DNA of 64,000 nt. Source: Botryotinia globosa (taxonomy: Eukaryota > Ascomycota > Leotiomycetes > Helotiales > Sclerotiniaceae). Numbering within the stretch: the stretch's first letter is position 1; each line of letters begins with the position of its first letter. Positions 35,039-44,085 of the stretch are shown in pieces. Where the stretch lies: the NCBI GenBank assembly GCA_014898425.1, contig RCSZ01000005.1, forward strand, positions 2,072,501 through 2,136,500, in the 5' to 3' direction. The notes beneath the pieces were generated by a model. That model did no database searches, had not been told where the DNA came from, and saw only the letters and a program-made list of their open reading frames with translations. Both the position numbers and the translations under genes were made by a program.

Positions 35039-35269
35039 ATGCACACTCATTCCCTCTTATTCTTCTTCACCACCATCATCTTCCTACTCGTTTCCGTCCA
35101 TAAGGTAAATGCACTTTCAACAGGCGGTTTCCAAGTAGTAGATAGCTGTCAGAAACATAATTCGTGTGAAGAAGAACAGGGAAATCCGAGGCGCTTAAGT
35201 GTGAGATTTCGGCGTCGGGGAAGTTTGGAGTTTGGGGGGGGGGGAGGGGGAGGAGGATGGTGTGGATGA
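35039..35269 (+). CDS. Possible small secreted protein with glycine run
   Basis: Frame of 76 residues with a strong signal peptide (MHTHSLLFFFTTIIFLLVSV, cleavage probably after VNA). The mature part starts LSTGGFQVVDSCQKHNSC, then a basic RRLSVRFRRRGS stretch, then a glycine run ending WCG. Only three cysteines are present. A C/A-rich leader of about 120 bases without ATG precedes it, typical of fungal 5' UTRs. The glycines are encoded by an 11-G run, so the C-terminal frame is vulnerable to slippage. It could also be the first exon of a longer gene. No family is recognised; effector function is only a possibility. Confidence 0.4.
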   Translation: MHTHSLLFFFTTIIFLLVSVHKVNALSTGGFQVVDSCQKHNSCEEEQGNPRRLSVRFRRRGSLEFGGGGGGGGWCG

Positions 35270-36469
35270 GTGAGGAGTGAATGGAGGGGGTTTAGGAGAG
35301 GATGGAAGGGGATTGGGGATAGTGGAGAGAAAGTATCTGTTGGGGGTGAGAGGGGATTAGGAATCCGGACTGGGGATAGGAGAGAGAGTTATTAGTGGAC
35401 TGTTTAATTCAAACAGTCTCTTTGGGATATGATATGCTATATGGTGGAGGAACATCCATGTGAATCTGGAGAGGAAGAAAGTTCAATTTACATAGATTTA
35501 TATGATATCAGGAATATCTACCAAGCACATGAATTGACCTGACGTGATTCAAATTGGGAATCGTGGGATTTGCCATTCATCTCTTACCTACAAATTGTCA
35601 AATTCTGAGTGTTTCAGAGTAGAATATTTATCCGGTCTTTCCTATATGATTTTTTTCATGTAGGTATATCTCTTAACCCAAAAGAACATATGTCCTTCCT
35701 GTTATCTTCTGGAATAATTCTGATCATATCTCTGTGTCCATTCCCGCACAAGCAGGAGCTAGGCATGCCGAATCTCTCGATGATAACGAGAGGGAAATGG
35801 AGCATGTGTGATATATGCTAGATAAATCATTAATGGGAAACATGAACTAAAGCTCCAAATCACATATTCCTAATGTAGAATACCAACAGTGTCTAGTCTA
35901 TCGAGAGTCACACCGGCTATCCTCCCGCTTTACAGATGCACCTCTTACCCGAACCCAGTACGCAAGGAATCTGTCTGTCTGTTTTCTTCTTGCTTGTTAC
36001 TCGATATGTTCAAACCAAATCAGAATCTATTCATATGCATATGGGTACTCATCTCGGTATTCCACATGAAAATGAGAATGAAAATGAGAATGAAAACCCC
36101 AAGATCTGAGAATCCTATCTAGCTACTTCATACATACTATACCTAGGTACTTACTAGGCATTTATATTTATAAGCTTCCATCGGGGATATCGATAGATAC
36201 TAATAGAGGGGCAATGAAATGGTCTGTGCGTCGCGGGGCAAAAACAATTCATCACTCACAGAACAAACCCAGCAGAAAAAAAAGATTATCAAAGCATTTT
36301 CGAAGTCGGAAGAAAATACATTCGAAGGATTTATTATTACAATTCGAATCGTAGAAGTTTAAGGGTATTGGGGTTTATTTTCTGAATTCAACTTTTACCT
36401 CGCATTCTTCTTCTTTTTCTTCAGCTATACTCTACAAAATCGAATACACAAATAAACCAACCCACCACC

Positions 36470-37936
36470 ATGTCCTCCTCCCACCACCCCCAAGACGATG
36501 AGCGCATCAACGAAGACGAAAACGAAATGTTCGACCCCGCCGACGCGGCCGAAGAAATCATCGACATAGACGGCGACGCGGCCATGGACTCGGGCGACGA
36601 AGATCACGACGGCGACGACGCCGCAGATCAAGAAATGCAAGAGCAGGAAATCCAACTGCAAAACGATTCGGTCGCTCACATGGACGCCCACGGCGACTCC
36701 ATCTTCTGCATCGCGCAACACCCTCTGCGTCCCGAGCTCGTCGCTACAGGTGGCTCGGACGGCGACGCCGATAATGCGCCGGGCGTGGGTTATATCTTCG
36801 ATGCGACGCCCGCGCCGACTCCAGTGTTGCCGGCGAGTTATCAGAGCAATCCCTCGGAGCGGGTGGAGCGGGGTAGTCAGGAGCCGATCTTTAAGTTGGA
36901 GGGCCACACGGATTCGATCAACGCGCTGGCGTTTTCGCAGCCGGATGGGAAGTTTTTGCTTTCGGGCGGTCTCGATGGGAAGGTCCAGGTGTACGTGACG
37001 AATGGGAGTAAGTGGAAGAAATATACCGAGGCGAGGGAAGTCGAGGAGGTGAACTGGTTGCTGGCGTGTCCGTATGCGAAAGCGCCGAACACGTTTGCGT
37101 TTGGTGCGAATGATGGCTCCGTGTGGGTGTATACTGTGGATCCGAGTCAGAAGAAGGCGCCGCTGCAGTTGATGCAGAGTTATTTTGCGCACACGGAGAG
37201 TTGTACGGCGGGCGCGTGGTCGGCGGATGGAAAGCTGTTGGCGACGGTTAGTGAGGATGGGTCGTTGTATGTGTGGGATGTGTTTGGAGAGGCTGCGGCC
37301 GCGGGATTAACAGGAGAAGGTGGACAAACGGTCGTGGGACTCACGGCCTTGGATCAACGATTTGCGGTTGAGGGGGGTCTTTTCAGTGTGGGGATCGCGC
37401 CCTCGGGGTCATTTGTGGCGGCGGGAGGCGCAGGTGGTTCGATCAAAATCGTGGGATTGCCGCGTTTACCTGATGCTGCGGGTGCGAGCGCGAGTCCAGG
37501 TCAATCCGGACAGATTCTTGCGGATTTGCAAGCCCAGGGTGATGGAATCGAATCGATAGCTTTTGCGCAACCCCCCTTGACACTCATGGCCGCCGCAAGC
37601 GTAGACGGAAGCATTGCGCTCTTCGACTCAGCGCATCGATTCGCAGTACGTAGACATATCAAAGAAGCGCACGAGGAGCACGCCGTCGTGAAAGTAGAAT
37701 TTGTAAAAAACACACAATCCGGCGGCTGGCTATTGACCAGTTGCGGAATGGATGGAGTCGTCCGTCGATGGGACGCGAGAGGTGGAACGGGAATTGCCAA
37801 TTCCGGATTGGTGGGCGAGTGGAAGGGTCATCGGGGGGATGGCGTGGGCGTCATGGGTTTCGTGCAGGGCGATGGAAATAGAATTGTTACGGCCGGTGAT
37901 GATGGGATTAGTTTGGTTTTTGAATCGCCCATTTAG
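36470..37936 (+). CDS. SQT1: WD40 ribosome-assembly protein Sqt1 (AAMP-like)
   Basis: Intronless frame of 488 residues. Sqt1 is the chaperone that binds nascent Rpl10/uL16 and delivers it to the 60S subunit. The N-terminal 65 residues are acidic (DDERINEDENEMFDPADAAE), as in Sqt1/AAMP. A beta-propeller of about seven WD repeats follows: HGDSIFCIAQHP (about 74), GHTDSINALAFSQPDGKFLL (about 145), AHTESCTAGAWSADGKLLAT (about 240), GDGIESIAFAQPPLTLMAAA (about 353), then SCGMDGVVRRWDARGG and GDDGISLVF at the end. The last repeat ends at the stop. GC content and use of CGG/GCG codons are visibly higher than in neighbouring genes, but the frame is intact. Confidence 0.88.
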   Translation: MSSSHHPQDDERINEDENEMFDPADAAEEIIDIDGDAAMDSGDEDHDGDDAADQEMQEQEIQLQNDSVAHMDAHGDSIFCIAQHPLRPELVATGGSDGDADNAPGVGYIFDATPAPTPVLPASYQSNPSERVERGSQEPIFKLEGHTDSINALAFSQPDGKFLLSGGLDGKVQVYVTNGSKWKKYTEAREVEEVNWLLACPYAKAPNTFAFGANDGSVWVYTVDPSQKKAPLQLMQSYFAHTESCTAGAWSADGKLLATVSEDGSLYVWDVFGEAAAAGLTGEGGQTVVGLTALDQRFAVEGGLFSVGIAPSGSFVAAGGAGGSIKIVGLPRLPDAAGASASPGQSGQILADLQAQGDGIESIAFAQPPLTLMAAASVDGSIALFDSAHRFAVRRHIKEAHEEHAVVKVEFVKNTQSGGWLLTSCGMDGVVRRWDARGGTGIANSGLVGEWKGHRGDGVGVMGFVQGDGNRIVTAGDDGISLVFESPI

Positions 37937-38328
37937 GGGAGGGAAGGGGAATGTGTGGGTGTGTGGTTATGGAGGGGGCGGATTCATGGATGACGGAGGA
38001 GTTTTCTCATTACATGAAGTATAGAATTCGTGGACAATAGATATTCTCATTTACAAACAAGCAAGCAAGGAAGCAAGTAAGCAAGCGACTATTTCTAAAT
38101 CTCAATAAAAATTTACATCAAGAACAAGCAGAAAAACATCCACGTCGCGATATTTACAGACTAGACTGTATTACCCATCAAATCCAATCAATTCATCTTA
38201 AAAATACACGCAAGATTAACTTTCAATATAAAATCAATCTCGAACGAACATCTTACTATCTGCAATAACCCTCCTCCTTTCCTCCCAAGATCCTAACCTC
38301 ACAACCACAACTAAAACCACAACTAAAA
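37937..38328. other. Intergenic spacer between convergent genes
   Basis: About 390 bases of 3' flanks of SQT1 (+) and the acyl-CoA ligase gene (-), including an AAGCAAG tandem near 38058. No gene. Confidence 0.6.
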
Positions 38329-40577
38329 CTACAACTTCGCGCCCTTCGCCCTCCTCGCCTCCTTCTCCTTATCCCTCAACAACCTCCTCAAAATCTTCCC
38401 ACTCGGACTCTTCGGAATCACATCAATAAACTCCACACCTCCTTTCAACCACTTATGTCGCGCCTTGTGCGTTTCCACCCACTTGCAAATATCTCTTTTG
38501 ATGAGGGCGTCGTTTTCTTCGATGCCGACGGATGTGGATTTCACCACGTAGGCTTTGGGGATCTCGCCGGCGGCGGGGTCCGGGATGGGGATGACGGCGC
38601 AGTCGGCGATGGAGGGGTGCGAGAGGAGGTGCGATTCGAGCTCGGCGGGGGCGACTTGGAGGCCCTGGAAGGAGGGGTTAGGTGTGGGGTTTTATGAGGA
38701 AGGGGAGAGAGGGAGATGATGGGATGTTTGAAAGGGAGGGAAGATCTTGCTTACCTTTACCTTGATAAGTTCCTTGATCCTATCCACGATAAAAACATGT
38801 TCATGTCCCGCCGGACTGACACGGATCTCCGCTTCATCACCCGTGCGCATCCATCTACCATTTCCATCTGTATCGGGGAGAAACGTTTCGAGATTCGCCT
38901 TTTCATTATTGAGATAGCCGAGCACGACGGATTTGGACTGGACGACCAATTCACCCGGTTGGTTCAGACCCGTGACTTCGACACCTTCTGGATTGACCAA
39001 TTTTGCGCGCACACCGGGGATGAGGGATCCGCAGGAGCCGAGCCAGAGATCTTTGGTGGATGACATGCAGATCACGGTGGAGGTTTCGGTTAAGCCTGGG
39101 AGGGGAGATTGTTAGATTTGGTGTGTTTTGATGGGGAGGGTAGAGGGGTAGGAGTGTGTACCGTAGCCTTGTTGAATGACCCATTTAGGATAGATTTTTT
39201 GAAGCTCTTCTGCGGTTTCTGTACCGAGAGGTGCGGCTCCGGTGAAGAGACCTCGCACGGAACTGATGTCATATTTTGAGCAGATGGATTGATTGTTTAC
39301 GAGTTGGATAATAATTGGAGGGACCTAATGATCATCAGAATTTGATTTGCAGTATATTTCACATGGAGAATACTCACGAGGAAGAGACCTCGAATTTTAT
39401 AGGTTTGGATACTGTTGAGGAATAGTTTGAGCTCGAATTTGGGAAGCACAACTATTTCATCACCGCGATAAGTTGTTCCTTGGGCCACGACGACTAGACC
39501 ATAAATATGGCTTAGAGGAAGAAGACCCAAGCCGACTTCTGTATCTGTCTCCCATTGATCTCTATAATCTTTCTCGTAGGCTTTGAGTTGTAGGACATTT
39601 GACATAACATTTTGGTGGCTGATCATGACTCCTTTCTGATATTTTGTTAGCCACATTTGGGGGGATTCGCATTTTCCGGGATTACTTTGAGAATTGTCTC
39701 AATTGATGCAGGGGAAACACTTACGGGTAACCCTGAAGTTCCACTTGAGTAACACAAGTATGCCGTTTGTCGAGCTGCTTGCCCCTTTTCCATTCTCAAT
39801 GGCTCTAATTTTGGGAGCTTTTCTCCTGCTGAAATCAAATCATCTGCAGTCTTGAATGGCACCTTCTTTCCTCCAGTCAACATCTCTGGCATATCTAAAA
39901 TATAGATTTTATCATTTTTAATTCCGGCTCCTTTGGCAGCTTGTAAAGCGGTCTCGAGTAAAGGTATACACTGTTTTCGAATTAGACCCGTATTTCGAAT
40001 TCTTGCGACGCCTGCATTCTTACCGTGAAAAGTGCTTTAGCCCCTGAAGACTTCAATTGATGTTCCAATTCTGGGGCAGAATATTGAGCATTTGCAGGTG
40101 AAGCCACTCCACCCAATTCGTGAACTGCATATGTCAATGTCATGAAATCAATCTGAGATTATTATCAGTGCCCTGAATTCATTTTTATGTTTGAACGGAT
40201 CTTCCTACAGTATTGAGAGAAAAGATGCCCATCACTTTGTCCCATTCTGTTCCCGTATTTGGTTGCCATCCTAATTCTTTTGACAAAGCTCTTGCTAAAT
40301 GTTCTACCCGTTGAACTTGTTCCGTAGCTGTATATGTTTTTCCTGTGATGCCGCATGTGAAAGGATTGCGAGATGATTTGAGAGGTTTTCTGCCGTGTTT
40401 CTCATCGAGCATGAATTGACTGATTGGTATATCATCTGGTATGTCTGTTTTGAGAATTGTTGTTAGCTATACAATTCTGAGGTGAAGATAGGTGAGGAAG
40501 CTTCAAAATGGACGGAATTGAAGTTTACACATACTCAATGGATCATTGGAAACCCAGGCTGGAGGTGTAAAAACCAT
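38329..40577 (-). CDS. 4-coumarate-CoA-ligase-like enzyme, peroxisomal (PTS1)
   Basis: Eight exons (40577-40535, 40444-40209, 40152-40024, 39970-39725, 39635-39378, 39324-39162, 39095-38755, 38664-38329) join in frame to 583 residues. ANL-superfamily ligases adenylate a carboxylic acid with ATP and then form the CoA thioester. Signatures in order: AMP-binding YSSGTSGLP/KGVM (about 252-264, split by an intron), QQGYGLTETS (about 400), RTGDE (about 461), VDRIKELIKVKG (A8) and PKSPSGKILRR (A10, with the adenylation lysine). The C-terminus is AKL, a peroxisomal PTS1 signal. Fungal relatives are phenylacetyl/4-coumaryl-type or medium-chain acid activators; the substrate cannot be told from sequence. 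First exon is only 43 bases, supported by frame and the MVFTPPAWVSNDPL start. Confidence 0.92.
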
Positions 40578-42727
40578 GATGATGAATTTATTATTTGGTA
40601 GGCAGAAGAAATCAGGAAATCTTTGCAGATGAACGAATCAACGAATTGTATACTCGTATATGAATGGAAGATATAGAAGATGAAACATTAACTGGGTATA
40701 AATGTTGACTAGGTATTGAACTTATCATAAATGAATACTAGGGATGTGTACCTAGTAGATACTTGAAGCTGATGATTCGTTGAAAGCTTGGAACGGTATA
40801 AGTTTAACACTGCCACAGTGCCACTATTGCTAAGAAATGCGGGGTTTGGGGAATACAATACTTTAATACAAGTAGAAATATGGGTAACTGACCGGAAACC
40901 GAGGCCCCCTGAGTGTTACTAGTAAGTGAGTGAGTGTTTGTATCTTCACACCCAAGTTCACCAGGTTCCACAAAGTAACTTCTAACTTCTCTCTCTCTCC
41001 TCCGCCCACATCGGAAATGTGAAGAGCAAAATACGAACCGCTGCTTAACACCGAAAACTGCTCAACGCCGAGTTCACTCACGAGTCACGAATGAAATGGA
41101 GACCCCAGCTCAAGCCCAGGTATCATGGTCGGTGCAATGATCCATAAGGATCCATCCAACCGCATACATTATGATACATATGAGATTAGCGTCGGCAACT
41201 GTTCGATATTAAATCGGTTCGAGTTTGAACTTTGGGAAGAACCTAAATTGTATCGTATCGTATAGTAGCGGAGATTCGAATGGGAACTTGGATTTGTCGG
41301 GTAAAACGGTCATTGTATCGGATTCCTCGGATATATCGGTTATGTCAGAGGAGATAGGGGTTTGGTGGTTTGAAGGGTGATGACTAATTAGTACAGGAGA
41401 ACTTGATTATACTTACTGGACTGAAAAATTCAGCTAATCAAATTCAGTATAAACAAGATTCTAGTATAAATAATGATAATCCAAGTGTTTTGACAAATTT
41501 GGTTCTAAATTCCGAATTTATCTTGGAAAAAATTATATCATCGTAATGAATTAGATTTATTAATTAAAATACGGAGGTTGACTTTGTAAAAAGCCTATTT
41601 AGTTAAATTCATTATCAAAATGTATATTGGATTTATAAAAAAAGTATTCGGTATTTCGGTATATTCAAACATCCGGTATTCTCATATAAATTTCATAGCA
41701 TAAGTATACGAGGTACCCGACGTTCAAGGTTTTTATTCTTCCTGTCCGTATGCTCAAACACCACCTCCACGAAAACAATAAATGAGATTTTATTCAGCAA
41801 GCCGGGAAACAATCGATGCAGGTAGAGATACCTAGTAGTGTAATAGTCCTGACCAAATGTGGAGGATATCGGAGTCTACGTCTGGGCCATTGAGTGCTCA
41901 TGAATTGTGTTTGATGTAGTAGTTTGGTAAATATTGAGAGGAGCACCTGGTGGAGCTTGGTAGGTATACTGTTCATAGATTGTTCAAACAAATTGCGATG
42001 GATAGTACTTTTTATTTGTAGTTTGGAGAATGCATAGCAATATTCCGAAGGCTAAGCAAACTTCTTAGATTATCCTTTTACTCTGCTTGTTTATCAATGA
42101 TTGAAGAAACAGTCAAGCTCAAGCACAAGCCAGATGTTGGGTATATCTAATCTCCCATTCCCGAAAAAATTCAAGGAGTTGGATATCTTCCTTGGGTTTC
42201 ATCTTTCATACGTTATACTTGGCTGGAAACAAGGTATCGGGTGCACAATAGTCCATCTGTGGTCCATCTGTAGTATGCGAAAGGAGTTTCTTGAATCATG
42301 TAAATATCAGATGAAGCACTTCAGTCTGATAGAGGCAGAAGTTGGGTTATTCAGTCTTCCAATTTGTTTCGACCATGGAGTTATTCAGACTATAGATGGC
42401 CTCTAAAGAGGGAGTCTTTTTGCAGGGTCGATTGAAGAATCAAGGAATTACCTCACGACCTCATATTTCCAACAAAACAGCCATTATTCTCAATTTCGTC
42501 TTTGAACCCTAGTGGCAGTCAATTGAGGCTTGCGATAGAGTATGAGTATGTTCAAGCTTGTTAATGATTGTTGGCATTTTCCTTGCAGCTAAAGGGAGGA
42601 AGGCGTCTTTTCTCCATCCTGAAAGGAGACCTGTCTGTCTGCCAAATCCGACTGACCATAAAATCAAGGGGATCATCTTGTAACTATCTTCTACGTTATT
42701 CCTCAACACCAAATAGCAATCAGAAGT

Positions 42728-42790
42728 CTTTGAAGAGCACGTGTAAGTCTTTGAAGAGCACGTGTAAGTCTTTGAAGAGCACGTGTTTGT
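42728..42790 (+). repeat. 21-base triple repeat containing CACGTG
   Basis: Three head-to-tail copies of TCTTTGAAGAGCACGTGTAAG; the third ends TTTG in place of TAAG. Each copy contains the palindrome CACGTG, spaced exactly 21 bases apart, about two helical turns. The unit is also open in one frame, coding SLKSTCK three times within a 139-codon ORF of doubtful reality. Confidence 0.9.
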
Positions 42791-42852
42791 CTTCACAAGT
42801 TGGAGGTTGTATTCCTGCATCATGTCCCAAATCAGTGAATCTGGGGAATGAT

Positions 42853-42994
42853 GTGTATCATTTTGATGAAAACTTCACTCTGAGAACCAGCAAGGTACTG
42901 TGCGAGTGGAATTGTGACAGCAAGGTGTATCGTTTTGATGAGACCTTCACTTTGAACCAGGGAGGTACTATTCATGTGGAATTGTGATGGCAAG
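42853..42994 (+). repeat. Tandem duplication of a 70-72 base unit
   Basis: Copy 1 (42853-42924) begins GTGTATCATTTTGATGA and ends GGAATTGTGACAGCAAG. Copy 2 (42925-42994) begins GTGTATCGTTTTGATGA and ends GGAATTGTGATGGCAAG. They abut exactly and differ mostly by transitions and one 2-base gap. In one frame the copies read VYHFDENFTL and VYRFDETFTL. Confidence 0.85.
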
Positions 42995-44085
42995 AGTTGA
43001 TATCCAGAGTTGATAGCCAGGATCTCAGCACCAAGAGTAACTCTCTACTCCTTTGTTAGTATATATATATATATATATATATATATCTATCTACTTTGTA
43101 TACTTCATAACGATACTCTTGAGATGGGCTATTGTTGGAGTCCAAAAGTGGTACGAATGAACTGTCAAGAGGGTTATCAAAATACCCACAAGTCGTAGTA
43201 GAATTCACTTCCTCCTTCACCTTTATTTCCAGCACCCAAATGCACTTCAATTCTCGGACTCACTTCGGATAAGCGATTTGTTCGGAGCAGTCCGCCAAAT
43301 CCCTTCATAGGGGTAAGGTCGGATAGATTCAATTCATCAACCCTCCTTCATGTGAACAATTCCACACTTTCAACTCTACCAGTTATCTACTCCATGAGCT
43401 GATGTGGGCTTCAACTTTCAACTTTCAACTGTCAACTTTCAATTGTTAACTCTATCAATTCACTTATATCATTCAGAGATACCCCTCATCCTGCCAAAAG
43501 TTCTTTCAATCGAGGAGAGAAATTGGATAAAACCTTTCGATGAATATGGGAACATGGGAACATGAGGCTTGCAGGATAGAAATCTATCATTCACCACCAT
43601 CTACTCGCCTTTCTTCCCATGTACAAACGGCAAATAACTTTAGATGAAGAGTAAATCATGCCATTATTTCCTATTTGGGCAAACCAACCCCTCTATCTGA
43701 CCCCATGTACTTGATTGACGTTCCATCATCTTTCGACTTGATGAGGAGTGAGGTGAATTCTTCAACAAACCACGCTAGTCTTAGCTCCATTTGAGTTCTC
43801 GAAGGACCTTCCTAGAACTTACTTAAGTCTTCGACCTCTCCCTTGATTGACTTGATCCTTCTTTCCTTCTTTCCTTCTACACCTTTGTACTATTCTTCGA
43901 TTTTTACAATTTGTTTCTTCCTTCCTTCCTTCCTTCCTTCCCTCATCCTTTTCTTTTTCTACTTTGAGGTATCACTCAGATACCCTTTACTTCCTTTGTT
44001 ATTATTATTACAACTACTACCCATCACCCTCTATCTACCTACCTACCTACCTACCTACCAATAGACTTCTCTTGATACGTTCAAG

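Larger units (their letters stand above)
33612..36469. other. Gene-poor interval, 2.9 kb
   Basis: Contains a protein-like minus-strand fragment at 34042-34327 and a possible small secreted protein at 35039. A G11 run occurs at 35234-35244. Bases 36290-36469 look like the AT/CT-rich leader of the SQT1 gene. The remaining DNA shows nothing recognisable. Confidence 0.5.
40578..44085. other. Gene-poor interval, 3.5 kb
   Basis: Between the divergent ligase and AlkB-like genes. Bases 41400-41720 are an AT-rich block without frame, perhaps an old element. Bases 42722-42790 hold a 21-base triple repeat with CACGTG, and 42853-42994 a 70-base tandem duplication, both listed separately. An AT dinucleotide run lies at about 43060-43086. 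From 43850 to 44085 the DNA is C/T-rich with CTTC and CTAC tandems (TTCC near 43918, CTACCTAC near 44035), probably the promoter and leader of the next gene. Confidence 0.5.
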
